From NCBI GenBank assembly GCA_900318665.1, contig ONLQ01000005.1, positions 1-64,000 on the forward strand: DNA of 64,000 nucleotides, in the 5' to 3' direction. The stretch is from an uncultured Bacteroidales bacterium. GTDB taxonomy: Bacteria > Bacteroidota > Bacteroidia > Bacteroidales > P3. This document shows, piece by piece, positions 43,087 to 52,067 of this stretch. Position 1 is the stretch's first letter. Each line of letters starts with the position of its first letter. The notes beneath the pieces were generated by a model, which worked only from the letters and a program-made list of their open reading frames with translations, made no database searches and had not been told where the DNA came from. The position numbers were made by a program, and so were the translations under genes.

Positions 43087-43872
43087 CTATGGCAGCATTA
43101 CGAGGCGTAGGCCATATATACTATCGCGTTCCGAAGGCTCTACAAAACCACGGTCGGACACACGACACATTATAGCGCTAACCTGCCATGCACCGCCACG
43201 CAGGGTTCGGTAGCGTCCCGTCGCCGGGCCCACGGGGTCGTTTTGCTGTTCCGGCTCATATAGGTCGTACCAGTCGGCACACCATTCAAAGACATTGCCG
43301 CTCATATCGTAAATGCCCAGTTCGTTAGGTTGTAGGCCACGCACGGCGTGCGTCGAATGACGGCTGTTGTCGCCGTTCCAAGCCACCGCGTTAATGCTGT
43401 CGCTCCCACTGTATTTATAGTGCCGACTGCTACAGCCCCCACGCGCGGCATACTCCCATTGCGCCTCTGTCGGCAAAGCAAACCGCAGCCCTGTGCGCTT
43501 GCAAAGGCTGTCAACAAATGCCATACAATCGTTCCACGACACGTTTTCCACCGGCAGACTGTCGCCGACAAAATGCGACGGGTTGCTGCCCATAACCTCG
43601 CGCCACAAAGCCTGCGTGACTTCCGTTTCTGCCATATAGAACGGCGAAAGCGTAACCTCGTGGCAAGGCTCTTCGAAATGCCAGCAGTCGCCATTCTGCT
43701 CGTCAGTACACCCCATAACAAAAGTGCCCCCTTCGACATAGACCATCGTAAACTCTACTTCGCCAACACGAACACTCCTATTTTTGTCCAGTGGCGAACA
43801 GCCCGTCCAAAGCAACAAGGCTATTCCAACCGCCGCCAATATTTGCGCATACGCAATACGTCTCTTCGTCAT
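43087..43872 (-). CDS. SUMF1/formylglycine-generating-enzyme-like lipoprotein
   Basis: 261 residues from the ATG at 43872. The signal peptide ends in a lipobox (LLWTGC), so it is a lipoprotein. The mature part has the FGE-sulfatase fold: FVMGCTDEQNGDCWHFEEPCHEVTL, YMAETEVTQALW, PVENVSWNDC, LPTEAQWEYAARGG, NVFEWCADW and RTLRGGAW. The motifs match the broad SUMF1 family, in which Bacteroidetes members are often surface or gliding-type proteins rather than true sulfatase-activating enzymes. No sulfatase is nearby. Function unknown. Confidence 0.85.
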   Translation of the reverse strand: MTKRRIAYAQILAAVGIALLLWTGCSPLDKNRSVRVGEVEFTMVYVEGGTFVMGCTDEQNGDCWHFEEPCHEVTLSPFYMAETEVTQALWREVMGSNPSHFVGDSLPVENVSWNDCMAFVDSLCKRTGLRFALPTEAQWEYAARGGCSSRHYKYSGSDSINAVAWNGDNSRHSTHAVRGLQPNELGIYDMSGNVFEWCADWYDLYEPEQQNDPVGPATGRYRTLRGGAWQVSAIMCRVSDRGFVEPSERDSIYGLRLVMLP

Positions 43873-43937
43873 ATAATTCTTTTTCTTTAGCCTATTCACA
43901 TCATATAGTAATACGCTAGGCGAATATCATATTACAC

Positions 43938-43971
43938 AAAAGCCCCCACGGCATCAACCATAGGGGCTTTT
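43938..43971. terminator. Terminator between SUMF gene and rubrerythrin
   Basis: AAAAGCCCC (43938-43946) and GGGGCTTTT (43963-43971) form a 9-bp stem with U-rich ends on either strand. It ends the rubrerythrin transcript on the minus strand. Confidence 0.75.
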
Positions 43972-43988
43972 GATATTGTCAAGCGCTG

Positions 43989-44534
43989 TTATTTTTTCTC
44001 AAAATAGCGTTTGTAGAGACCTTCGAGGGCCTTGCCGTGGCGAGCCTCGTCGCGGGCCATCTCGTGAACGGTGTCGTGGATGGCGTCAAGGTTCAGAGCC
44101 TTAGCACGTTTTGCCAGGTCGGTTTTTCCTGCAGTGGCACCATATTCGGCATCTACGCGCATTTTGAGGTTTTCAGCAGTGCTATCGGTCAGCACCTCGC
44201 CCAGCAGTTCGGCAAATTTGGCGGCATGCTCTGCCTCTTCGAAAGCGGCTTTTTCCCAGTAAAGACCCACTTCGGGATAGCCTTCGCGGTGTGCCACGCG
44301 AGCCATGGCGAGATACATTCCCACCTCTTTGCATTCGCCTTCGAAATTCATACGAAGGTCGGCCTTGATGTCTTCAGGAGCGTCTTTGGCCACGCCAACA
44401 ATATGCTCTGCAGCCCAGGTCTTAATGTCCTCTTTTACTTCCTGCATCTGTTTTCCGCAGATAGGGCATTTTTCGGGCATTTCTTCGCCTTCATAAACAT
44501 AGCCACAAACGGGGCAAATGAATTTACGTTTCAT
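43989..44534 (-). CDS. Reverse rubrerythrin
   Basis: 181 residues. A rubredoxin domain is at the N-terminus (C7, C10, C23, C26: CPVCGY... CPICGK), followed by a ferritin-like diiron domain with Glu-x-x-His pairs ([29 protein letters not shown]). The rubredoxin-first order identifies the 'reverse' type, in which NADH- or rubredoxin-fed electrons reduce peroxide to water. 36 bp after the flavodiiron protein gene. Confidence 0.93.
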   Translation of the reverse strand: MKRKFICPVCGYVYEGEEMPEKCPICGKQMQEVKEDIKTWAAEHIVGVAKDAPEDIKADLRMNFEGECKEVGMYLAMARVAHREGYPEVGLYWEKAAFEEAEHAAKFAELLGEVLTDSTAENLKMRVDAEYGATAGKTDLAKRAKALNLDAIHDTVHEMARDEARHGKALEGLYKRYFEKK

Positions 44535-44570
44535 AAATGTATGGTTTTTTATGGTTAATAATGAATGTTC

Positions 44571-45770
44571 TTACAATGATGCGACTATGGCTTCTGCCAT
44601 TGCCGAGAGGGTTTCGGACTGGTCTTCTTTCATTGCCGATTTTAGGGTCATTGTCTGCTTGATGACGGTCATGTTCTTCATCTCGTCGATGATGGCACGC
44701 ATCAGTTTGCCGCTTACGGGAGCCCATGTGCCATTTTCTATGATGGCTACGGTGCGGTTTTGCAGGTTGTGTGCCTTCAAGTCGAGCAGAAGGTTCTCCA
44801 TCGGAGTAAAGATACCGTTGTTGTAGGTGCTGGAAGCCAAGACTATGTGGCTGTAGCAGAATGCCTCGCTAACGAGGTAACTGACGTCGGTGTGGCTCAC
44901 GTCGTACATGGCGATATTGCGCACTCCGCGCTCGGCAAGCAGCGATGCCAAACACTCGGCAGCGGCAGCGGTATGGCCGTAGATGCTGCCATAGGCTATC
45001 ATCACGCCACGTTCTTCAGCCTCGTAGCGGCTCCAAAGGTCGTATTTGCCGATGAAATAGCCCAGGTCTTGACGCCAGATAGGACCATGCAGAGGGCATA
45101 TCATCTGTATGTCGAGAGTGGCGGCTTTCTTCAACACGGCTTGCACCTGCATGCCGTATTTGCCTACGATATTGACCAGATAGCGACGGGCGTCATCGAG
45201 CCAGTCGCGGTCGAAATCAACTTCGTCGGCATAGATGTTGCCGTTCAGCGCGCCAAAGGTGCCGAAAGCGTCGGCAGAGAAGAGAACTTTGTCGGTGGTG
45301 TCGTAGGTCACCATAGCCTCGGGCCAGTGTACCATAGGTGCCATGACGAAGGTGAGGGTGTGGCGGCCGGTGCATAGAGTGTCGCCCTCTTTAACTGTTT
45401 GCAGACGGCTGTCGAGGTCGAAGGTGAAGAACTGTCGTATCATGGTGGCAGCCTTGGCGTTGGTGACAATCTTCACAGCGGGATAGCGCAGCACGAGGTC
45501 TTCTATCAGTGCGCAGTGGTCTGGTTCCATGTGGTTGACCACGAGATAGTCGAGAATGCGACCAGCCAGTGCGGCGGCAACGTTCTCGAAAAACTGCTGT
45601 CCTACGGCACTGTCGGCGGTATCGAGCAGAACGGTTTTCTCATCGAGCAGCACATAACTATTGTACGACACCCCGCGAGGTATGGGATAGACGTTTTCGA
45701 ACAGGGCCAGACGGCGGTCGCTGGCACCAACATAGTAAAGGTCGTCAGTTATTTTGCGGATATTGTGCAT
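44571..45770 (-). CDS. Flavodiiron protein (A-type flavoprotein, oxygen/NO reductase)
   Basis: 399 residues from the ATG at 45770; the TTG at 45812 would overlap the glmS end and is not needed. The metallo-beta-lactamase-like domain carries HMEPDH (80-85) and the later HWPEAM, SADAFG and CPLHGPIW ligands for the diiron site. The C-terminal half is a flavodoxin domain (IAYGSIYGHT, SSTYNNGIF, ENGTWAP) binding FMN. It reduces oxygen or nitric oxide to water or nitrous oxide. Forms a unit with reverse rubrerythrin. Confidence 0.92.
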   Translation of the reverse strand: MHNIRKITDDLYYVGASDRRLALFENVYPIPRGVSYNSYVLLDEKTVLLDTADSAVGQQFFENVAAALAGRILDYLVVNHMEPDHCALIEDLVLRYPAVKIVTNAKAATMIRQFFTFDLDSRLQTVKEGDTLCTGRHTLTFVMAPMVHWPEAMVTYDTTDKVLFSADAFGTFGALNGNIYADEVDFDRDWLDDARRYLVNIVGKYGMQVQAVLKKAATLDIQMICPLHGPIWRQDLGYFIGKYDLWSRYEAEERGVMIAYGSIYGHTAAAAECLASLLAERGVRNIAMYDVSHTDVSYLVSEAFCYSHIVLASSTYNNGIFTPMENLLLDLKAHNLQNRTVAIIENGTWAPVSGKLMRAIIDEMKNMTVIKQTMTLKSAMKEDQSETLSAMAEAIVASL

Positions 45771-45821
45771 ATCAAGGTGTTTTTTTTCGGAGTTTGCGGA
45801 TTCAAATTTCAACTTTATTCA

Positions 45822-47696
45822 TCATTCTACCGTAACGCTCTTGGCGAGGTTGCGTGGCTGGTCCACATTGCGGCCTTTGGCAATGGCGATATAGTAGGAA
45901 AGCAGTTGCAGCGGTATGACTGCCAGCAAAGGTGCGAAACTGTCGCGGGTGTCGGGAATCTCGACACAGAAATCGCTCATGTTCTTCACCGTGGTGTCGC
46001 CCTCGGTGACAACGCTAATGATTTTGCCTTTGCGCGATTTGATTTCTTGTATATTGCTCACAATCTTGTCGTAGAGCATACCACGACGTGTGGCGATGAC
46101 GACAACGGGCATCTCTTCGTCAACAAGGGCTATAGGGCCATGCTTCATCTCGGCAGCGGGATAGCCTTCGGCGTGGATATAACTGATTTCCTTTAGTTTG
46201 AGAGCACCCTCAAGGGCCACGGGGTAGTTGTAGCCGCGTCCCAGATAGATGAAGTTCTTGCAGTAGGTGAAGGTCTTGGCGAACTGCTCTATGCCCTTCA
46301 TCTGATTCAGCGTCTGCTCCATCTTTTCAGGTATCTGCATCAGGTCGTCAACAATCTGGTGGAACAGCGACTCGTCGAGGGTCTTACGCTCTTTGGCGAG
46401 AGCCAGGCCGAAGAGTATGAGGGTGATAAGTTGGCCAGTGAAGGCTTTGGTGGAGGCCACGCCGATTTCGGGACCCACATGGATATAGGTGCCGCTGTCG
46501 GTGTTGCGCGGAATGGAACTGCCGATGACGTTGCAGATGCCATAGACGAAGCAGCCTTTTTCACGTGCCAACTGTATGGCGGCAAGGGTGTCGGCGGTTT
46601 CGCCGCTCTGCGATACTGCAATCACCACGTCGCTGGGGTCGAGCACAGGGTTGCGATAGCGAAACTCCGACGCATATTCCACCTCTACGGGGAGATGTGT
46701 GGCCTCTTCGATGAAGTATTTGCCGATGAGTGCCGAATGCCAAGAGGTTCCGCAAGCACAGATGATGATGCGACGTGCTTTGAGGAAACGCTCCTTGTGG
46801 TCGATAATGCCACTGAGCAATATGTCGCGGTTGGCGAGGTCGATACGTCCACGCATACATGTGCGTATGGCATTAGGCTGCTCGTAAATCTCTTTGAGCA
46901 TGAAATGGGGATATCCGCCTTTTTCCAACTCGTCGAGATTCATCTGCAAGGTGTGCAGTTGGGGGGTCTGACGTATGGAGTCGAGATTGGTAATGGCGTG
47001 TTTGCCGTTGCGGTTCAGCACAGCAATCTCTTCATCCTGCAGGTAGATAACCTGGTCGGTGAACTCGATGATGGGTGTGGCGTCGCTGCCAATGAAGAAC
47101 TCAGCCTCGCCAGGCTTGGCGGTGTCGTTGCCCTTGCCCACGCCGATGATGAGCGGGCTGCCTTTGCGGGCGCAAATCAACTGGTTGGGGTTACGCTTGT
47201 CGAGGACGGCAATGGCATAGGCTCCCACAACGTTTTTCAGCGCCAGATGAACAGCCGTAACGGTGTCGCACTGATGCGTGACCTGCATATACTCTATGAG
47301 TTGCACCAGAACCTCGGTGTCGGTCTCGCTATTGAAGGTGATATTGTTTTTCTCCAGTTCTATACGCAGGGACTTGTAGTTCTCAATGATGCCATTGTGC
47401 ACCAGCGAGAGCATATGCGACTGCGAATAGTGCGGATGTGCGTTGGTAGCGTTAGGCTCGCCATGCGTCGCCCAGCGGGTGTGGGCAATGCCTATGGTAC
47501 CGCTGATGTCCTTGTCGGCCACCGACTGCTCCAGTGCGTCAACCTTGCCCTTGGCCTTATAGACCACGAGGTCGCCATTGTTGGTTATCAGCGAGATGCC
47601 AGCACTGTCGTAGCCGCGATATTCCAAACGGTGGAGCCCCTTGATAAGGATGGGATAAGAATCCTTGGGACCGATATAGCCTACTATTCCACACAT
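45822..47696 (-). CDS. glmS: Glutamine-fructose-6-phosphate aminotransferase (glucosamine synthase)
   Basis: 624 residues. The N-terminal glutaminase begins with the catalytic Cys2 (CGIVGYIG), with HTRWATHG and NTDTEV-like SETDTEVL motifs. Two SIS domains follow (ACGTSWHSAL, SQSGETADTLAA, HVGPEIGVASTKAFTGQ). It makes glucosamine-6-phosphate for peptidoglycan and lipid A. No glmS ribozyme is seen upstream, as expected for this phylum. First gene of a glmS-flavodiiron-rubrerythrin unit. Confidence 0.95.
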   Translation of the reverse strand: MCGIVGYIGPKDSYPILIKGLHRLEYRGYDSAGISLITNNGDLVVYKAKGKVDALEQSVADKDISGTIGIAHTRWATHGEPNATNAHPHYSQSHMLSLVHNGIIENYKSLRIELEKNNITFNSETDTEVLVQLIEYMQVTHQCDTVTAVHLALKNVVGAYAIAVLDKRNPNQLICARKGSPLIIGVGKGNDTAKPGEAEFFIGSDATPIIEFTDQVIYLQDEEIAVLNRNGKHAITNLDSIRQTPQLHTLQMNLDELEKGGYPHFMLKEIYEQPNAIRTCMRGRIDLANRDILLSGIIDHKERFLKARRIIICACGTSWHSALIGKYFIEEATHLPVEVEYASEFRYRNPVLDPSDVVIAVSQSGETADTLAAIQLAREKGCFVYGICNVIGSSIPRNTDSGTYIHVGPEIGVASTKAFTGQLITLILFGLALAKERKTLDESLFHQIVDDLMQIPEKMEQTLNQMKGIEQFAKTFTYCKNFIYLGRGYNYPVALEGALKLKEISYIHAEGYPAAEMKHGPIALVDEEMPVVVIATRRGMLYDKIVSNIQEIKSRKGKIISVVTEGDTTVKNMSDFCVEIPDTRDSFAPLLAVIPLQLLSYYIAIAKGRNVDQPRNLAKSVTVE

Positions 47697-47776
47697 ATAT
47701 TGATGATTTTGATTTTCGAAAACTGAATATTGAATTATCTAAATCCCCATCACATCTCACACTTCACTACAAAATG

Positions 47777-47784
47777 CAAAAATA
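47777..47784 (-). promoter_or_regulatory. Promoter -7 box of glmS
   Basis: TATTTTTG on the minus strand, about 80 bp upstream of the glmS start. Confidence 0.6.
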
Positions 47785-47866
47785 CATTTTTTTTCGCACA
47801 CACAGACAATCATGGCGATTGTTAAATACAAAAAACACTTTTAAAGTGTGTTTCAAATATTATGTG

Positions 47867-47874
47867 TAATTTTG
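47867..47874 (+). promoter_or_regulatory. Possible promoter -7 box upstream of the palindrome/lipoprotein gene
   Basis: TAATTTTG matches TAnnTTTG and points toward the small lipoprotein gene. A transcript from here would have a leader of about 310 nt that includes the palindrome. Confidence 0.4.
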
Positions 47875-47939
47875 TAACCGAAAAACAACAGAGTACTAAC
47901 CAAATCAACCGCCAATGAAAAATAACGCATAGATTAATA

Positions 47940-48141
47940 TGCACATTAAAGAATAGAAAAAAGCGAAACGGGCTTATCTGGTCATTCTGAAAACTTCGAC
48001 ACTTTTCAACTTCACCAGGGACAAGCAGCGTGGCTCCAGCCATAGGCGTGGACTTATACGTTGTAATCTGGTGAAGTAGGTAGTCGAAGACCTCAGAATG
48101 ACCGATGAAGACATAAAGGTTCCACGCTTTTTTTATGTGCA
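47940..48141. repeat. About 200-bp imperfect palindrome (MITE-like or structured leader)
   Basis: Nested inverted repeats share one centre. TGCACAT (47940-47946) pairs with ATGTGCA (48135-48141); AAAAAAGCG (47957-47965) with CGCTTTTTT (48125-48133); GGTCATTCTGA (47980-47990) with TCAGAATGACC (48093-48103); CTTCGAC (47994-48000) with GTCGAAG (48083-48089); ACTTCACCAG (48009-48018) with CTGGTGAAGT (48068-48077). A small hairpin sits in the 49-nt centre. No frame of useful length is inside. It resembles a miniature inverted-repeat element or repetitive extragenic palindrome. Apart from promoters, the rest of 47697-48190 is empty. Confidence 0.7.
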
Positions 48142-48190
48142 TTCTTTCTTTAACGGAACTAATACACAATAATTCAAAAAAATAAGAAAA

Positions 48191-48571
48191 ATGAAAAAAG
48201 CAACAATATTATTACTCTGTTTTGTCTCATTACTATTGGGAATGACATCCTGTCGTTCAATGAAAACCGCTACACCAGTGGGTAATTTTAGAAGCAGTCA
48301 AGGAAGCACATACACATATGCCAAAGGGAAACAAATATATCTTTTCTGGGGATATGTTCGATTGGGAAGGACCTCTGTTGCAACACCTGCGAATGGTGAT
48401 TGCTGCATCCGTACTTATGTAACATTCTGGGACCGTATTCTAACTGGTTTGACTGGTGGTATTTTTTCGGCACAAAGTATTGCTGTTGATGCAAAAAGAA
48501 TACCCGCTCCAGCACAATCGAATATGATACAACCTCAATCCACGAATCAAGAATCTACAACCCCAAAATAA
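48191..48571 (+). CDS. Small lipoprotein, Bor-like
   Basis: 126 residues. Signal peptide with lipobox (LLLGMTSC, Cys21). The mature part has KQIYLFWGYVRLGRTSVATP and FSAQSIAVDAKR, which loosely resemble Bor-type small lipoproteins; the C-terminus is Gln/Ser/Thr-rich. It is the only plus-strand gene in a large minus-strand region and follows the palindrome. Function unknown. The 48572-48714 gap downstream shows nothing. Confidence 0.65.
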   Translation: MKKATILLLCFVSLLLGMTSCRSMKTATPVGNFRSSQGSTYTYAKGKQIYLFWGYVRLGRTSVATPANGDCCIRTYVTFWDRILTGLTGGIFSAQSIAVDAKRIPAPAQSNMIQPQSTNQESTTPK

Positions 48572-48714
48572 ACAGAAAAATATATCAGAATTTTCGACTA
48601 ATCCTTAGAGGCTGTTTTGAATTCATCCAATTAGAAAAGATGAGATTATCGATGGGACATTAAAAGAATGCTCCATTTAGCAGTTGTGAGAAGAGACTCA
48701 TTCGGCTCTAACAA

Positions 48715-50640
48715 TCAGAACTGGAAGTAGATGAAGGGTTGTAGGTCGGCTGTTACGAACTGATATACTATGAATACCGTGCTTACTGTTATCAGTAGCA
48801 GCAGCCACATTGGCATCGTTGCCATCCATAGGCGGTAGCGGCGTTTGAAACGCACTGGCAGCCAATGTACTATCATACCGAAGAGGAAGAGCAGGAATAC
48901 TCCGCTGTAGTTGCTCAAAATGGCTGGTACCGGCTGCCAATTCCAGTGGCTGCCTATTTGTGCCACCATCTCTGTGGCGGTGCGCCATGCTATCTCGTTG
49001 GCCTCGGCGGGGTTGAGGTTGGAGCCCGAACGGAAAAACAGTCGCGTGAAAGAGATAAACACAAAGGTCAGCAGCGTGTTCCACACCAGCAGCGTGATGT
49101 CGTAAATCTTGTTTTTGTCGGCCTTGAGCAGCACTACGATATTAAGCAGTATGATGCCGACAAACACGACATCCATGATGAACGACAGCATGCTCAGTAG
49201 CGGGCAGGGATAGAGCAAGTTGGCAACATAGAGGCTGATGGTGAGCGCTGTGATAACTATGATGCGCACCCACGGACCCCATTTCTTCCAATTCTTATAG
49301 ACAAGGATTCCCAAGCCGTTGAGGCCGCCCCATGTGATGAAGTTGAAACTCGCGCCATGCCACAGACCGCCTAACAGCATGGTGTCCATATTGTTGATAT
49401 TGGTAGAGAGGTCTTTGCGGTTTTTCGGGAAGAGGATATAGATTGCCAGCAGAATGGTTATGACTGCCGACACCACTATGGTGGTCCAAAGGGTCTGCGC
49501 CATGAGGGCTACGACGATTAGCGTGCCGAACAGCACAGCGTAGGTGCCAAAGGTGCCGTTGCGGTTACCTCCCAGAGGGATATACAGATAGTCTTTCAAC
49601 CAGTTGGAGAGCGACATGTGCCAACGCTTCCAGAAGCCGGCGGCGTTGGTGGCCTTATAGGGCGAATTGAAGTTGGTGGGCAGATAGAATCCCATGAGCA
49701 TTGCCACGCCTATGGCTATGTCGGTATAGCCCGAAAAGTCGGCATAGACCTGCAGCGAATAGACCAGCAGGGCGGCGAAGTTCTCGAAAGGAGTGTAGAG
49801 CGTGGGATTGTCGAACACGCGGTCCACGAAACTGACGGCCAGGTAGTCGCTCAGCACAAGTTTCTTCACCAAGCCGTTCAATATCCAGAATATGGCTATG
49901 CCGAACTGACGGCGTCCCACGTTGAACGGGCGATAGAGTTGGGGAATGAACTGGTCTGCACGAATGATAGGGCCTGCCACGAGTTGAGGGAAGAAGGTGG
50001 TGTAGAAGCCGAAGTCGAGCAGATTGCCCGCATGGCGCACCTTGCCCTTATAGACATCGACAATATAACTGATATTCTGGAAGGTGAAGAACGAGATGCC
50101 CACAGGCAGCAAGATGACCGACGCGTCGAAACGCGAAGTGGCGGTAAAATGGTTGCTCCACTGTGCCAGCATGTTGACCACCTGCACGTTGGAATGGGTT
50201 ATGGTGTTGTAGATGTCGGTGAAGAAATAGGCGTATTTGAAATAGAACAGCACTGCGAGGTTGACCACCACGCCAACAATCATCAGTGCCTTGCGGTATC
50301 GCTGCTTGCCTGTGGCGGCCATACGGTCGAAGGCAATGCCAAGCCCCCAGCCGAGGAATGTTGCAAGGATGAGCAGCAGCACGAAAAGACCAGAAGTCTT
50401 GTAGTAGAACAGTAGGCTGACGAAAAACAGGTAGCCGTTGCGCACAAGGCGGCGGCTTGCCGTCATTGGCCTTCTGTAGCCCAGCAACCTGCCCTTGCGC
50501 TCAAGCGGCAGACCCACGATGCAGGCATAGACGGCAAACACCACGAGGAAGAAGGCCCAGAAGTTGAACTGGGTGAAGAGCAACGGCTTGGAGGAGTCGA
50601 AAGCAAAGAGGCTAATCAGATATGAAGGGAGATATTCCAT
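48715..50640 (-). CDS. MBOAT-family O-acyltransferase
   Basis: 641 residues with about 12 membrane spans. AlgI/DltB-type MBOAT marks: PVGISFFTFQNISYIVDVYKG, WHMSLSNWLKDYLYIPLGGNR and the catalytic-His region GGLWHGASFNFITWGGLNG. It would pass an acyl group from a cytoplasmic donor across the membrane to an extracytoplasmic acceptor. The start overlaps the end of the SGNH gene by 29 bp, so translation is coupled. With two SGNH genes it forms a complete O-acylation operon for a surface glycan or peptidoglycan. Confidence 0.92.
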   Translation of the reverse strand: MEYLPSYLISLFAFDSSKPLLFTQFNFWAFFLVVFAVYACIVGLPLERKGRLLGYRRPMTASRRLVRNGYLFFVSLLFYYKTSGLFVLLLILATFLGWGLGIAFDRMAATGKQRYRKALMIVGVVVNLAVLFYFKYAYFFTDIYNTITHSNVQVVNMLAQWSNHFTATSRFDASVILLPVGISFFTFQNISYIVDVYKGKVRHAGNLLDFGFYTTFFPQLVAGPIIRADQFIPQLYRPFNVGRRQFGIAIFWILNGLVKKLVLSDYLAVSFVDRVFDNPTLYTPFENFAALLVYSLQVYADFSGYTDIAIGVAMLMGFYLPTNFNSPYKATNAAGFWKRWHMSLSNWLKDYLYIPLGGNRNGTFGTYAVLFGTLIVVALMAQTLWTTIVVSAVITILLAIYILFPKNRKDLSTNINNMDTMLLGGLWHGASFNFITWGGLNGLGILVYKNWKKWGPWVRIIVITALTISLYVANLLYPCPLLSMLSFIMDVVFVGIILLNIVVLLKADKNKIYDITLLVWNTLLTFVFISFTRLFFRSGSNLNPAEANEIAWRTATEMVAQIGSHWNWQPVPAILSNYSGVFLLFLFGMIVHWLPVRFKRRYRLWMATMPMWLLLLITVSTVFIVYQFVTADLQPFIYFQF

Positions 50641-52027
50641 TATTGTCAGTTTGTTGGCTTTGTGATGTTGTTTTTTTGACGCTTGACTGTCGAGGAGCGG
50701 TCTGCTGCACGGCAGGCGCGGAGGCCGCAGGCTTTGCTTTCCTTGGCTTCTCGGCCTCCTCGTTATAGTTTTTTATGCTTTTAGGTGTTTTCTGGTAGGC
50801 TTCCACTATGGCGTTGTAGAGCAGGTCGCCCAGCAGTATGTAGCCCGTGGGGGTGAAATGCACATGGTCGCGCTGTGCCAGCCCTGCCTTACACCATTTT
50901 TCCATCGATTTCAGTCCGCCCATAATTTCAAACTGGTCCCACACGGCGCCCCCCGTGGCCTTTGCCAGGCGGTAGGCCACTGTGCGCGCCAGCAGTCCAT
51001 TGGTGTTCACGGTGTAGCGACGGCGGCGTTTACGGCCCGACGCAATGAAAGAATCGTTGTTGGTGATGAACACAAAGGCGCACGACGGATTGATGCTCCG
51101 CACTTTCTCCACCAGCGACATATAGCGTCTGAAAAACACCGAGGTGTCGAAATTGGGGCCTGCGGCATCGTTGATGCCTATGCCGAAGATAACCAGGTCG
51201 GGGTTGAGCAGCCGCAGGTCGTCGGTAAAATGGACACATTTCTCGTAGTCGGCAAGCGAGGCGCCGTTCACTCCTATGGAGTGGTAGGAAAAGCCCGACT
51301 GCCTATTGCCAAGAAACACACCTGTGAGCGTGAACGATGTGCCACTGGTGCAGGGGAGAATTATCTGCAGCGAGTCCACGGTTTCCGACAGATTGAAGAC
51401 AAAACGCCGAGTGTCGGGGTCTTTGTAAGAGAAAGTTATCTCGCGACCATTCACGGCGAGCATGGGCTCGATGCCGTCATCGGAATAGCCCAAGACCATA
51501 ACCTGCCGCGTGGCGTAGTCGATATGAGTGCGCCGCAGGGCTATGTCGATATGCGTAGGGGTGTCGGAGGCGGTGATGGCAATGCCGCAAAGTCCGAGGT
51601 CGTGGGCTGGCTGGGAATAGACGCAGCGTGTCAGTTCCACACGCTCCGGGCAGTGTACCGCATAGTCGGGCGGATTGTTGCAGCGTGCCGCCGCCGAATA
51701 GGGGAAGAGCATTCCGCGAGCAGCCACAAGGTCGGGCAACTCGCTCATGAAATTGTAGCGCACACGGTTGGGAAAACTGCCGCCTTGGACGTGCGAACTG
51801 CCTATATGCACTATGTTGATATTGCCCTGCATGGCATCGACGACATGATACCACTTATGGAAAAAATGCTTCATCGAGGCCGACGAGGTGTCGTAGTGCA
51901 AACGGTTGGCATCATAGCGTATGAACGGATAATCGCGCGCCACGTCGATGGGTTGCTGTCCCTGCACGGCAAAGCCTACGGATAGCAGAATGACGGCGAA
52001 TATAATTGATAGGGTGCTCTTTCTCAT
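50612..52027 (-). CDS. Secreted SGNH/GDSL-type acyltransferase or esterase 1
   Basis: 471 residues from the ATG at 52027 (a GTG further upstream at 52117 would overlap the previous gene). Signal peptide (LSIIFAVILLSVGFAVQGQ). SGNH blocks: VHIGSSHVQGG (Ser), FGIGINDAAG (Gly/Asn) and RDHVHFTPTGY (Asp-x-x-His). The C-terminal 45 residues are a Lys/Pro/Ala/Gln-rich tail. Probably accepts the acyl group exported by the MBOAT protein and transfers it to glycan. Overlaps the MBOAT gene. Confidence 0.85.
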   Translation of the reverse strand: MRKSTLSIIFAVILLSVGFAVQGQQPIDVARDYPFIRYDANRLHYDTSSASMKHFFHKWYHVVDAMQGNINIVHIGSSHVQGGSFPNRVRYNFMSELPDLVAARGMLFPYSAAARCNNPPDYAVHCPERVELTRCVYSQPAHDLGLCGIAITASDTPTHIDIALRRTHIDYATRQVMVLGYSDDGIEPMLAVNGREITFSYKDPDTRRFVFNLSETVDSLQIILPCTSGTSFTLTGVFLGNRQSGFSYHSIGVNGASLADYEKCVHFTDDLRLLNPDLVIFGIGINDAAGPNFDTSVFFRRYMSLVEKVRSINPSCAFVFITNNDSFIASGRKRRRRYTVNTNGLLARTVAYRLAKATGGAVWDQFEIMGGLKSMEKWCKAGLAQRDHVHFTPTGYILLGDLLYNAIVEAYQKTPKSIKNYNEEAEKPRKAKPAASAPAVQQTAPRQSSVKKTTSQSQQTDNNGISPFISD

Positions 52028-52067
52028 CTCTGGTGTATGCTTTTTTATGCTCCTGTTGCCGCCGCTC

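Noticed and set aside
43087..43872. True formylglycine-generating enzyme
   Set aside because: It is a lipoprotein with no sulfatase nearby; the SUMF fold is used for many other purposes in this phylum.
46359..47726. 455-codon plus-strand frame antisense to glmS
   Set aside because: Shadow of glmS; its sequence has no domain and the opposite strand is a complete, well-conserved enzyme.
47697..47821. glmS ribozyme upstream of glmS
   Set aside because: No ribozyme-like core; the region is AT-rich with only a -7 box, and the ribozyme is a Firmicutes feature.
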